A stretch of 40,919 nt of DNA from Demequina sp. (GTDB lineage: Bacteria; Actinomycetota; Actinomycetes; Actinomycetales; Demequinaceae): assembly GCA_030148645.1 (NCBI GenBank), contig JASBTB010000058.1, forward strand, positions 1-40,919. The letters run 5' to 3'. The position numbers were made by a program, and so were the translations under genes. The notes beneath the pieces were generated by a model, which was not told the origin of the DNA, did no database searches, and was given only the letters and a program-made list of their open reading frames with translations. How positions within the stretch are numbered: position 1 is the first letter of the stretch; each line of letters opens with the position of its first letter. Below are positions 1-7,935 of the stretch, one piece after another.

Positions 1-8
1 CTACGGGA

Positions 9-1031
9 CTACCTGGACTGACCCGCTGCGGCAGCCTCAGCGGCGCACCCTTCACAAGGTGGCGGGCGACTCTCGCCGACGGCGGGAGGCTCAAGCGGTG
101 ACGCCGCGGACACACGGGCCGTCTGGGCCACCACAATGCCCGCGAAGACGACGACTGAGCCAGCCACCTGCAAGGCGGACAAGCTCTCATCGAGCCACAT
201 CCATGCGACGGCGAAAGCGAACAACACCTCCGACGAGGCGGCAATGCCCACCGTGGTGGCCGACGCGTGCTTGAGGGCGACAAAAAGTAGCCCGAATGGT
301 GCAAAACTGCCCAACGTCAGGATGTACGCCAGCGGAACCCACATGGGTGCGACCACCGCTTCAAGGGCACCGGTGAGAGATACCTCGGAGGTGAAGATGG
401 CAGGATCGATGGTCCACCACTCGGATAGGAACGCCCAAAAGCCCGAGGCGAAGATGGAGGCCCAGAACGCGACGGCAAGCGGGTGTTTCTTCGCCACTCG
501 ACGTTCGCCAGCCAGGAAGTAGAAGGCGAACGCGACCGCGGCGCCTAGGCCCGCGAGGATGCCAAGCGGACGCAAGTCCGAGTCCCACACCTGGGCGACA
601 ACGGCCAATCCGAGCAGCACCGCCGCGATCGCCCACCACAGGCGTGCGCCGATGCGCTCGCCAAAAACGAGCCATGCACTCAAAGCGACCAAGACGACCG
701 CCGTGTACTCGAACAGAAGTGCCACGCCCACCGGTAGCAGCGAGATGGCCACTGAATACAGCCACTGCACCATCGCGAGACCGCCGATTCCCAGCAGTGC
801 GAAACCCACCACATCGCGTCGCGTGACGGCGAAGTGCTGCCTGCCTGCGATGGCGAGCCATATGCCAGCAAGTGTCGCGGTAGCCATCACCCGCATGAGC
901 GTCACCTGCGCCGGGCTCAGACCCGCCTCGATCACGACCTTGGACACCGAGCCGTTCACCCCAAACAGCGCGGCCGCGACAAGGGCGTACATGGTGCCGC
1001 GAAGTGGGGAACGGATGTGGTCGAGCGGCAT
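9..1031 (-). CDS. EamA/DMT-family membrane transporter
   Basis: This is an integral membrane protein of about 340 residues with around ten hydrophobic helices arranged as two EamA repeats. The N-terminal repeat opens with a small-residue helix (ALVAAALFGVNGSVSKVV), and the C-terminal repeat includes ASSEVLFAFAVAWMWLDE, the typical pre-final-helix EamA signature. Family members export or import small metabolites; the substrate cannot be told. The hydrophilic tail after the last helix is rich in Pro, Glu and Ala and is probably cytoplasmic. A GTG at 1037 would add two residues. I prefer ATG at 1031 because a TACGAT -10 hexamer ends exactly 6 bases upstream, the same layout as five other genes here, and there is no Shine-Dalgarno sequence. 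It is transcribed away from the neighbouring gene at 1137. Confidence 0.85.
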   Translation of the reverse strand: MPLDHIRSPLRGTMYALVAAALFGVNGSVSKVVIEAGLSPAQVTLMRVMATATLAGIWLAIAGRQHFAVTRRDVVGFALLGIGGLAMVQWLYSVAISLLPVGVALLFEYTAVVLVALSAWLVFGERIGARLWWAIAAVLLGLAVVAQVWDSDLRPLGILAGLGAAVAFAFYFLAGERRVAKKHPLAVAFWASIFASGFWAFLSEWWTIDPAIFTSEVSLTGALEAVVAPMWVPLAYILTLGSFAPFGLLFVALKHASATTVGIAASSEVLFAFAVAWMWLDESLSALQVAGSVVVFAGIVVAQTARVSAASPLEPPAVGESRPPPCEGCAAEAAAAGQSR

Positions 1032-1037
1032 GCGCAC

Positions 1038-1043
1038 ATCGTA
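1038..1043 (-). promoter_or_regulatory. -10 element of a leaderless promoter for the EamA transporter
   Basis: On the minus strand TACGAT is followed by 6 bases and then ATG (1031). A -35-like GTGACG lies 16 bases further upstream (1060-1065). Transcription would begin at or next to the start codon. Confidence 0.5.
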
Positions 1044-1101
1044 GAGGTCCGGGCCCGCCCGTCACGGCACCGTCATGGGAACCGTGGGGACCCAGGCACG
1101 C

Positions 1102-1107
1102 TAGCAT
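1102..1107 (+). promoter_or_regulatory. Candidate -10 element for the 1137 gene
   Basis: TAGCAT fits the actinobacterial TANNNT pattern. It would give a leader of about 23 bases that contains the GGAGGA ribosome binding site at 1125-1130. No good -35 is visible. Confidence 0.35.
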
Positions 1108-1136
1108 CGAGGGACACCACCAGCGGAGGAGCGCCC

Positions 1137-1481
1137 ATGGCAGCCTTGCAGACCTTTTTTGTGATCGCGCACCTTGTGGGCATGGCGGCCATCGTCGGCG
1201 GTGCGCTGGAACAGTGGCCCGCCGGAAAGCGGCGCATCTCCGCCGTGATGCTCTGGGGTGCACGCGCGCAGATCGTGACCGGTCTCATCTTGGTGGGTCT
1301 CATCCAGGCGATCGAGCCGGACGAGGCAAACAACGTCAAGTTCGCGGTCAAAGTTCTGGTCGCGCTCGCCGTCGCAGGACTGGCCGAGGTCGGGTTCCGT
1401 CGGCAAAAGGCGGACCGCATGTGGGCTGCAGTGTTGGTACTTACGCTCGTCAACGTGACGGTTGCCGTCGCCTGGCACTAG
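1137..1481 (+). CDS. Small four-helix membrane protein, unknown function
   Basis: The protein has 114 residues and is almost entirely hydrophobic. Four predicted membrane helices lie near residues 4-24, 34-58, 66-87 and 93-113, with short charged loops such as PAGKRR and EPDEANN. A clear ribosome binding site (GGAGGA, 1125-1130) stands 6 bases before this ATG and decides the start. It resembles the small conserved integral membrane proteins common in Actinobacteria; I can assign no reaction. The acetyltransferase gene follows after 3 bases, so the two are almost certainly co-transcribed. Confidence 0.75.
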   Translation: MAALQTFFVIAHLVGMAAIVGGALEQWPAGKRRISAVMLWGARAQIVTGLILVGLIQAIEPDEANNVKFAVKVLVALAVAGLAEVGFRRQKADRMWAAVLVLTLVNVTVAVAWH

Positions 1482-1484
1482 ATC

Positions 1485-1976
1485 GTGGCCGCCATCACTG
1501 TGCGGCCCGCCGTACCGGCGGATGCGGCCGAGATCGTGTACCTGGGTGCCCTGATGTACAAGAGCGTCGGTGCCAAACCCACCCCGCATTGGGCTCTGGA
1601 ATCGACATCCTTGGTCAAGGAGCGACTTGGCAACGACCTGTATGGCGTCGTGATCGATGCCAGCGAAGGTGGCCTGGCCGCGTGTGGGCTTGTCAACATC
1701 GTCCCGCGCCTACCGAGACCAGGCAGGCACGCGCATCGGGCGGGCTATGTGCAATGGGTGTCGACCGCGCCCCACTACCACCGCAGAGGGTACGCGCGAG
1801 CGATCATGACGGCGCTACTTGAGTGGACGGATGAGCACGGTATCGAGGTCATCGAACTCCATGCGACACCGGTGGGACGTAAGTTGTACCGCGACCTCGG
1901 CTTCGTCGTGAAGTCCGACAACATCGCCATGACGGCGTTGCGCGCCGATGCCGCTCAAGAGGTTGCCGAGGCATAG
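1485..1976 (+). CDS. GNAT-family N-acetyltransferase
   Basis: The protein has 163 residues and the GNAT fold: an N-terminal strand and helix (ITVRPAVPADAAEIVYLG), then the acetyl-CoA-binding motif A near residues 86-110 (YVQWVSTAPHYHRRGYARAI, with the R/Q-x-x-G-x-A-type turn RRGYAR), then motif B (VIELHATPVGRKLYRDLGF), where the Tyr-x-x-x-Gly-Phe ending is typical. It would transfer an acetyl group from acetyl-CoA to a small molecule or protein amine; the acceptor is unknown. The start is GTG, 3 bases after the stop of the membrane protein gene and with no room for another signal, so translation is probably coupled to that gene. It ends 55 bases before parE. Confidence 0.85.
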   Translation: MAAITVRPAVPADAAEIVYLGALMYKSVGAKPTPHWALESTSLVKERLGNDLYGVVIDASEGGLAACGLVNIVPRLPRPGRHAHRAGYVQWVSTAPHYHRRGYARAIMTALLEWTDEHGIEVIELHATPVGRKLYRDLGFVVKSDNIAMTALRADAAQEVAEA

Positions 1977-2019
1977 TCCACCTAGGGCGCGCCCACATCA
2001 CGGCAGGTCCATGTCCGCC

Positions 2020-2025
2020 TAGACT
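2020..2025 (+). promoter_or_regulatory. -10 element of a leaderless promoter for parE
   Basis: TAGACT is followed by exactly 6 bases and then the GTG at 2032. There is no Shine-Dalgarno sequence between them, so the mRNA would start at or next to the GTG. No convincing -35 is visible. Confidence 0.5.
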
Positions 2026-2031
2026 CACCGC

Positions 2032-4128
2032 GTGAGCTCCGACTACTCTGCGCGCCACCTGTCCGTCCTCGAAGGACTGGACGCCGTCCGCAAGCGCCCC
2101 GGGATGTACATCGGCACCACCGATTCGCGTGGTCTCATGCACTGCCTGTGGGAGATCATCGACAACTCGGTCGACGAGGCGCTGGGCGGCTTCGGTAACC
2201 GCATCGAGGTGATCCTGCATCCCGACGACTCGGTGGAGGTGCGTGACACCGCGCGCGGGATTCCGGTGGACATCGAACCCAAGACAGGCTTGAGCGGCGT
2301 CGAGGTGGTGATGACCAAGTTGCACGCTGGCGGCAAGTTCGGTTCGGGATCGTACGCCGCATCCGGGGGTCTCCACGGAGTGGGTGCCTCCGTTGTGAAC
2401 GCGTTGAGCGAGCGCTTGGACGTGTGGGTGGATCGAGGCGGCAAGACCCACCACATGGCTTTCCGACGCGGGGAGCCAGGGAGGTTCGCGGATCCGGCGA
2501 GCGGCCCTACGCCCGATGCCGAGTTCTCGCCGTTCGTCACCGGATCCGAACTGGACGTGACGGGCAATGTCGGCAAGACGGTCACCGGAACGCGCATCCG
2601 ATACTGGGCGGATCGACAGGTCTTCAACAAACAGGCGAGTTTCTCCTATGACGAGTTGATCGTGAGGGCACGCCAGACGGCCTTTCTGGTACCTGGGCTC
2701 ACCATGGTCGTCTGCGACGAGCGCAACCCCCTCGCCCCGAGCGAAGAGAGTTTCAGGTTCGAGGGGGGTTCCAAGGATTTCGTTGACTTCGTCGCCCCCG
2801 ATACGGCTGTGACGGACACGTGGCTACTGAAGGGTTCAGGAACGTACACCGAGACCGTGCCGGTGCTCAAGCCGAATGGCCACTTGGTTTCGGAGGACGT
2901 CCACCGATCGTGCGAGGTGGATGTCGCACTGCGCTGGGGCACCGGCTACGACACCGAGGTGCGCTCGTTCGTGAACATCATTGCCACGCCCAAGGGTGGC
3001 ACCCATGTGGCGGGTTTCGAACAGGGCCTCACCAAGGCGGTGCGCACGGTCATCGAGGCGAATGCGCGCAGGCTCAAACTCACGGGTAAGGACGGTGCGG
3101 AGCGCATCGAGAAGGATGACATCATGGCTGGCCTGACGGCCGTCGTCACCGTGCGGCTGCCCGAACCCCAATTCGAGGGCCAAACCAAGGAGGTCCTGGG
3201 AACCTCCCCGGTACGCGCCATCGTTGCCAAGACGGTCGAGAAGGAACTGGGGGCCCTTCTCACCTCGGCCACACGGGACTTCAAGGCCCAGGCCAGCACT
3301 GTGCTGGACAAAGTGGTCGCCGAGATGCGGGCGCGCGTCGCTGCCCGCAAGCAGAAGGAGATTTCGCGCCGTAAGAACGCCCTCGAGACGTCCACGCTAC
3401 CCGCGAAACTGGCCGACTGCCGCAGCAACGATGTCGAACAGTCCGAACTCTTCATTGTCGAGGGAGATAGTGCGCTCGGCACGGCCAAGTTGGCCCGTCA
3501 CTCGGACTACCAGGCACTTCTGCCTATTCGTGGAAAGATTCTCAACGTCCAGCGCGCGTCCGTGACCGACATGTTGCACAACGCCGAATGTGCATCGATC
3601 ATTCAGGTGTTGGGTGCAGGGTCGGGTCGCACGTTCGATCTGGACTCGGCGCGCTACGGCAAGATCATCCTCATGACCGACGCGGACGTGGACGGGGCAC
3701 ACATCCGCACCCTGCTCCTCACCCTGTTCTTCAGGTATATGCGGCCGCTCGTGGATGCGGGCCGCGTGTATGCGGCCGTTCCGCCCCTCCACCGTATTGA
3801 GGTCAGCGGCTCGGCACGCCGCGGACGCGAGCACATCTACACGTATTCCGAGAAAGAGCTCCAGGAGACGTTGCGGGAACTGCGCCGATCAGGCCGCAAT
3901 TTCAAGGATGAGATCCAGCGGTACAAGGGCCTAGGTGAGATGGACGCGGACCAGTTGGCGGAGACCACGATGGACCCGGAACACCGCACGTTGCGCCGTA
4001 TTACCGCGGCGCATGCGGAAGGAGCCGAGAGGGTGTTCGAGCTCCTCATGGGCAACGACGTAGGCCCGCGTCGCGACTTCATCGTGGCGGGCGCCGCGAC
4101 GGTGGACCATCACCGCATCGACACGTAG
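2032..4128 (+). CDS. parE: DNA topoisomerase IV subunit B (type IIA, ATPase subunit)
   Basis: This 698-residue subunit supplies the ATPase and TOPRIM parts of a type IIA topoisomerase; with ParC it relaxes and decatenates DNA. Visible in order: the GHKL ATPase with IIDNSVDEALGG near residue 40 and GLHGVGASVVNALS near 110; the transducer domain with the QTKEVLGTSPVR loop; and the TOPRIM motifs EGDSALGTAKLAR and DADVDGAHIRTLLLT. The C-terminal segment RYKGLGEMDADQLAETTM is typical of GyrB/ParE. EGDSALGTAKLAR instead of the EGDSAGGSAKQGR of most gyrases, the companion subunit facing it at 7276-4814, and the absence of a recF/gyrB context favour ParE over GyrB. The GTG start is set by the canonical SSDYSARHLSVLEGLDAVRKRPGMY N-terminus region and by a leaderless-type -10. 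Confidence 0.93.
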   Translation: MSSDYSARHLSVLEGLDAVRKRPGMYIGTTDSRGLMHCLWEIIDNSVDEALGGFGNRIEVILHPDDSVEVRDTARGIPVDIEPKTGLSGVEVVMTKLHAGGKFGSGSYAASGGLHGVGASVVNALSERLDVWVDRGGKTHHMAFRRGEPGRFADPASGPTPDAEFSPFVTGSELDVTGNVGKTVTGTRIRYWADRQVFNKQASFSYDELIVRARQTAFLVPGLTMVVCDERNPLAPSEESFRFEGGSKDFVDFVAPDTAVTDTWLLKGSGTYTETVPVLKPNGHLVSEDVHRSCEVDVALRWGTGYDTEVRSFVNIIATPKGGTHVAGFEQGLTKAVRTVIEANARRLKLTGKDGAERIEKDDIMAGLTAVVTVRLPEPQFEGQTKEVLGTSPVRAIVAKTVEKELGALLTSATRDFKAQASTVLDKVVAEMRARVAARKQKEISRRKNALETSTLPAKLADCRSNDVEQSELFIVEGDSALGTAKLARHSDYQALLPIRGKILNVQRASVTDMLHNAECASIIQVLGAGSGRTFDLDSARYGKIILMTDADVDGAHIRTLLLTLFFRYMRPLVDAGRVYAAVPPLHRIEVSGSARRGREHIYTYSEKELQETLRELRRSGRNFKDEIQRYKGLGEMDADQLAETTMDPEHRTLRRITAAHAEGAERVFELLMGNDVGPRRDFIVAGAATVDHHRIDT

Positions 4129-4162
4129 CCGCAGTCCGATCGGCCCGACACGGAGGAGACAC

Positions 4163-4540
4163 ATGAGAACGTCAGCGTCGCAGCCTGCAGCACCCCTGTA
4201 CCGTTCGATGGCACCGGAACTCCCTGACATTGGCTGGTCCGGTCCCCTGCCGCGGCAATTGTCCGAGGGGGCGGCGCGCGCGATTCACGCCTGCACGGAC
4301 GCGACCGCGTTGGGGGTGATGCTTGGTGAGTTGCGTTCGTACTGGGCGGCGGCAGGCGGCATGACCATCGCGTTCTTTGGTGGCCTGGCTACCGGTGTGG
4401 TCGGTTGGGACATTGCGAGCGCCATCCTCTTTGCGATCGGTGTGCCCGCCGGACTGTTCACCATCGAGGCTCGGCGCAGGGCTCTGCAATGGCAGGGTGT
4501 CATCGAGGCACGGCTCGCCGTCGTCGATCCGCGCTCGTAG
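4163..4540 (+). CDS. Small membrane protein downstream of parE, unknown function
   Basis: The protein has 125 residues. A soluble N-terminal half of about 60 residues (charged, with Pro and Ser) is followed by two adjacent hydrophobic segments near residues 62-80 and 84-100 (MTIAFFGGLATGVVGW and ASAILFAIGVPAGLFTI), then a basic tail (EARRRALQWQGVIEARLAV). A GGAGGA sequence close upstream of the ATG supports the start. It lies 34 bases after parE on the same strand and may share its transcript. I do not recognise the family. A strong hairpin follows 18 bases after its stop. Confidence 0.65.
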   Translation: MRTSASQPAAPLYRSMAPELPDIGWSGPLPRQLSEGAARAIHACTDATALGVMLGELRSYWAAAGGMTIAFFGGLATGVVGWDIASAILFAIGVPAGLFTIEARRRALQWQGVIEARLAVVDPRS

Positions 4541-4558
4541 CGCCCACGGCGTGAAACA

Positions 4559-4577
4559 GCGCGGCCGCAGGCCGCGC
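4559..4577 (+). terminator. GC-rich hairpin, candidate terminator of the parE transcript
   Basis: The arms GCGCGGCC and GGCCGCGC form a perfect 8-bp stem around a 3-base loop. It has no U-tract, which is usual in actinobacteria. It sits just after the 4163-4540 gene and between the convergent parE and parC transcripts. The remaining bases from 4578 to 4813 hold no gene or repeat that I can support. Confidence 0.5.
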
Positions 4578-4813
4578 GAGCGTCGCAACACCACACGCGC
4601 GTCGCATCGTCGCTACCGACTCGCACCAGATCGGCTCCCACGAACGTGACCAGCGATAGCGGTCCCTGTGGTTCGTCGGTATTGTTCCTGTTCTGCGGCC
4701 TTGCCAGCCAGTGGAATCGGACATCACGATTCACGCGCCCTCAGCGGGTCGATGTCGAGCACGCTACGTGCGCGTCACCCGGCTCTTCGAGGACGGCGCC
4801 CGGCCACGCAGAC

Positions 4814-7276
4814 CTACCCAATGCCGTCCACCGGGGTAGTCAGCGGCGTGCCGGAACCGTCGCGTCGGCCGTTGGCCTCTGGCAACTCGACCGGTTGCCC
4901 CGCCCCAGATGCCGCCCGTGCGGGAGCCGGTCCCACCCAGGCCGCGAGCAGGGTGTCTTCTGTCTTGAGGAAGCGGTGGGCGCGTACGCCGGAGGTGCCG
5001 CGACCCTTGCCGGGGTATTCGGTGAACGGCGTGACCTTGGCCGCGCCGGGCTGCGTGCCAGGCAGACCATCCGACGAGCCGGAGACGGTGACGACGTGGT
5101 TGGTGGCCTGGGGGTCCACCACGAAGAACGCGGTCGCCGACGCGCCAGAATTCAACGCGATACCGGCCATGCCTGCGGCGGGCCGTCCCTGCGGGCGCAC
5201 GGCCGATGCAGGGAAGTGGAGGAGTCGCGCGTCCGAGGTGACAAACACCAGTTCCAGGCGGTCAGTGGCGGGTGCCGCGCCCACTACGGCGTCACCGTCC
5301 TTGAGCGCGATCACGTCCCACGCGTCTTTGGTCGGAACCGGTTCGGGGGCGACGCGCTTGACGACTCCCTGTCGGGTGCCGAGCGCCACCGACGTGTGGC
5401 CGTCGAGGGCAATAAGCGCCACGGGCTCTTCCTCTGGCTCCAACCTCACGAGCTCTCGCACGGGAGCGCCACCGGACAGTGACGGCGGTTCGTCGGTGCT
5501 GGGCAGGCTGGGAACCTCGAGAAGCGACAACTTGAGGACACGGCCCTGAGACGTCACCACGCCCACGTCGGAGCGCGCGCTCGCCGCGATCGCCGATCGC
5601 AGGGTGTCGTGCGGGGCACGCCTTCCTTCGCGAGTCACCGGATGGTCATCGGCGGTGCGTGCCACCAGTCCCGTAGTGGACAACAGCGCGTTGCACGGCG
5701 TATCCGCGATCTCGAGACTTACGGGCGTGGCACCGCGACCCGATACGGATGCCGATGCCGTGGCGCCTCCAGGGGAGGTCGCGAGCGACGTGACGGCCGG
5801 AACACCCGCATCGGCCAACAGGATGGTGCGGCGGGGTGTCCCATGCGCGGCGGCCGCAGCGTCCATTTCGCGCCCCACGACTGCCCGCAGCACACTCTCG
5901 GAGCGCAAAATGTCCTCGAGTTCCGCAATCTCAGCCATCAGTTGGGCCTTCTCGTTTTCCAATTCGAGACGCGAGAACTTGGTGAGTCGACGCAACCTCA
6001 ACTCGAGGATGTACTCGGCCTGAGCCTGGGACAGGTCGAAGGCCGTCATGAGGCGGTCCTTGGCGGCGCCCGAATCGTCCGAGGTCCGGATGATCTGGAT
6101 GACGTCGTCGATGTCCACGATGGCCACCAGCAGGCCATCGACCAGGTGCAGCCGATCGCCGCGCGCCCTGAGACGATATTCGCAGCGCCGCCGCGTCACG
6201 TCGATCCGGTGATCCACCCACACCTGGAGCAACTCCTTGAGGCCCAAGGTGCGTGGCTCGCCGTCCACGAGAGCCACATTGTTGATGGAGAAGGCCTCTT
6301 CGAGAGGTGTGAGTTTGTACAACTGTTCAAGCACCGCGTCGGGCGAGAATCCTGTGCGCACCTCGACGACGAGCCGCAGTCCGTGATGACGGTCCGTGAG
6401 GTCGGTGACGGCCGTGATGCCCTGAATCTTTTTGGAGGCCACGCCAACTTTGATCTTCTCGATGACGCGCTCGGGGCCCACCGTGTACGGCAGTTCCGTC
6501 ACCACGATGCCTTGACGCTTGGCCGACACCTTCTCGATGCGGGCACTCGCGCGAGTCTTGAACGCACCTTTGCCGGTCTCGTACGCCTGGCGGATGCCGT
6601 CGAGGCCCACGATCTTGCCTCCGGAGGGCAGATCCGGGCCAGGCACGAACTTCATCAGTTCATCGAGGGTTGCCTGGGGATTGGCGAGCAGGCAGCGGGC
6701 GGCCGACACGACTTCGATGAGGTTGTGTGGCGCCATGTTGGTGGCCATGCCCACCGCGATGCCCGCGGCGCCATTGACCAACAGATTCGGAATGGCGCTG
6801 GGAAGCACCGCGGGCTGGTGAAGCTTGTTGTCGTAATTGGGCACGAAGTCGACCACGTCTTCTTCGAGATCCGCCGTCATGGCCAGCGCGGCCGGGGCCA
6901 GACGTGCTTCTGTGTAGCGGGACGCGGCTGGGCCATCGTCGAGCGAGCCGAAGTTGCCGTGACCGTCGACGAGCGGCAACCGCAGGGAAAACGACTGTGC
7001 CATGCGCACGAGGGCGTCGTAGATCGCCTGGTCTCCGTGCGGATGCAGTTTGCCCATCACCTCGCCGACGACGCGCGACGACTTCACGTGTGCGCGGTCA
7101 GGGCGCAAACCCATGTCCGCCATGGTGTAGACGATGCGGCGTTGAACGGGCTTGAGCCCGTCGCGCGCGTCGGGAAGCGCCCTCGAATAGATGACCGAGT
7201 AGGCGTACTCGAGAAACGACGCCTCCATTTCGGCGCTCACGTCAATATCGACGACCTGCGCGTCGGGCTCGGGCAT
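4814..7276 (-). CDS. parC: DNA topoisomerase IV subunit A (type IIA, DNA-cleaving subunit)
   Basis: This 820-residue subunit cuts and rejoins DNA through a catalytic tyrosine, Y121 in [10 protein letters not shown]. The N-terminal winged-helix region ([16 protein letters not shown], then HPHGD near residue 80), the tower and coiled-coil region ([24 protein letters not shown] near 420), and a C-terminal DNA-wrapping half with beta-pinwheel-like strands ([31 protein letters not shown]) are all visible. I assign ParC rather than GyrA because it partners the nearby ParE and its C-terminal half is divergent. Position 83 in E. coli GyrA numbering is Gln instead of the Ser or Ala usual at this quinolone contact, while D87 is kept. 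A GGAG about 6 bases before ATG 7276 supports the start. Its promoter interval upstream contains a large inverted repeat. Confidence 0.9.
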   Translation of the reverse strand: MPEPDAQVVDIDVSAEMEASFLEYAYSVIYSRALPDARDGLKPVQRRIVYTMADMGLRPDRAHVKSSRVVGEVMGKLHPHGDQAIYDALVRMAQSFSLRLPLVDGHGNFGSLDDGPAASRYTEARLAPAALAMTADLEEDVVDFVPNYDNKLHQPAVLPSAIPNLLVNGAAGIAVGMATNMAPHNLIEVVSAARCLLANPQATLDELMKFVPGPDLPSGGKIVGLDGIRQAYETGKGAFKTRASARIEKVSAKRQGIVVTELPYTVGPERVIEKIKVGVASKKIQGITAVTDLTDRHHGLRLVVEVRTGFSPDAVLEQLYKLTPLEEAFSINNVALVDGEPRTLGLKELLQVWVDHRIDVTRRRCEYRLRARGDRLHLVDGLLVAIVDIDDVIQIIRTSDDSGAAKDRLMTAFDLSQAQAEYILELRLRRLTKFSRLELENEKAQLMAEIAELEDILRSESVLRAVVGREMDAAAAAHGTPRRTILLADAGVPAVTSLATSPGGATASASVSGRGATPVSLEIADTPCNALLSTTGLVARTADDHPVTREGRRAPHDTLRSAIAASARSDVGVVTSQGRVLKLSLLEVPSLPSTDEPPSLSGGAPVRELVRLEPEEEPVALIALDGHTSVALGTRQGVVKRVAPEPVPTKDAWDVIALKDGDAVVGAAPATDRLELVFVTSDARLLHFPASAVRPQGRPAAGMAGIALNSGASATAFFVVDPQATNHVVTVSGSSDGLPGTQPGAAKVTPFTEYPGKGRGTSGVRAHRFLKTEDTLLAAWVGPAPARAASGAGQPVELPEANGRRDGSGTPLTTPVDGIG

Positions 7277-7301
7277 GCACTACTCCGTTCAGGGTGGGGA
7301 C

Positions 7302-7372
7302 GTACGGCATTGTCTCGCGCCTAACGTGGCGGGGGTCGTCACGCCACGCGAGCAGGTGAGACAATGCCATAC
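7302..7372. repeat. Large nested inverted repeat in the parC/DUF5998 divergent promoter interval
   Basis: The outer arms GGCATTGTCTC (7306-7316) and GAGACAATGCC (7358-7368) are perfect complements; extended to 7302 and 7372 they match at 14 of 15 positions. Nested inside is a second perfect pair, CGTGGCG (7325-7331) and CGCCACG (7342-7348). The whole structure lies between the start of parC (minus) and the start of the DUF5998 gene (plus), and overlaps the latter's first codons. Confidence 0.8.
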
Positions 7373-7933
7373 ATGTCCACCTCGCTTGCTCAGGCCGTTG
7401 TGGGTGCCGGGTACTATCCGGCATTGGCCAACCATGTCCTCAAGAACGCCATTGGACAGGAGGAGGTGCGCGGCCACTTTGTGCACGCGGAAACCACGTT
7501 CGACACGTCCGAGGTGCGCCGCCACATGACGGTGCTGGTGCTCACCGATGCGCGCCTCATCCGCGTGCATATCGACGATGGAGTCGGCCCCGAGAGTGGG
7601 GGAGCGCCCGCCGCGTCGGCGACGGTGGAAAGCGCCCCGTTGCGAGTGGTCACGTCCGTCGCGCTCACGCACGTGGTGCTGGAGCCCGAGACCTTTCGCG
7701 AGGGAGAGGTTCCCAGTGAACTGGTGCTCGCGGTCGGGTGGGGAATCCACTCGCGCGTGGACCTGGAGCCCGCGACGTGTGGTGACGAGGCCTGTGACGC
7801 GGACCACGGCTACACGGGGGATATCACTGGGGACGACACGCTTGCCCGGGTCAGCGTCCTTGCCGACGGCGCAGCCACCGTGCGGGCGCTAGAGGACTTC
7901 GCCGCCACGCTGCAACGTCGGGCTGGCCACTAG
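7364..7933 (+). CDS. DUF5998-family protein
   Basis: The protein has 189 residues and matches the actinobacterial DUF5998 pattern: an early GAGYYPALANHVL motif, then FVHAETTFDTSEVRRHMTVLVLTDARLI, a mixed beta region, and a C-terminal helix ending in ALEDFAATLQRR. Function is unknown. Family members usually sit directly before an alkaline-phosphatase-superfamily gene, as here (2 bases apart), so a shared role is plausible. Two starts are possible. ATG 7364 is only 3 bases from AGGTGAG (7354-7360), whereas ATG 7373 is 12 bases away and gives an N-terminus (MSTSLAQ) closer to what I expect of the family. Its 5' end overlaps the right arm of the inverted repeat described above. Confidence 0.8.
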   Translation: MPYMSTSLAQAVVGAGYYPALANHVLKNAIGQEEVRGHFVHAETTFDTSEVRRHMTVLVLTDARLIRVHIDDGVGPESGGAPAASATVESAPLRVVTSVALTHVVLEPETFREGEVPSELVLAVGWGIHSRVDLEPATCGDEACDADHGYTGDITGDDTLARVSVLADGAATVRALEDFAATLQRRAGH

Positions 7934-7935
7934 GC

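Noticed and set aside
1985-1994. GGGCGCGCCC palindrome upstream of parE
   Set aside because: A ten-base GC-only palindrome is expected by chance in this composition and has no loop to form a terminator.
5609-7324. A 571-codon open frame antisense to parC
   Set aside because: It lies opposite a conserved gene and its Arg/His-rich translation is typical of shadow frames in high-GC DNA; no family motif appears.
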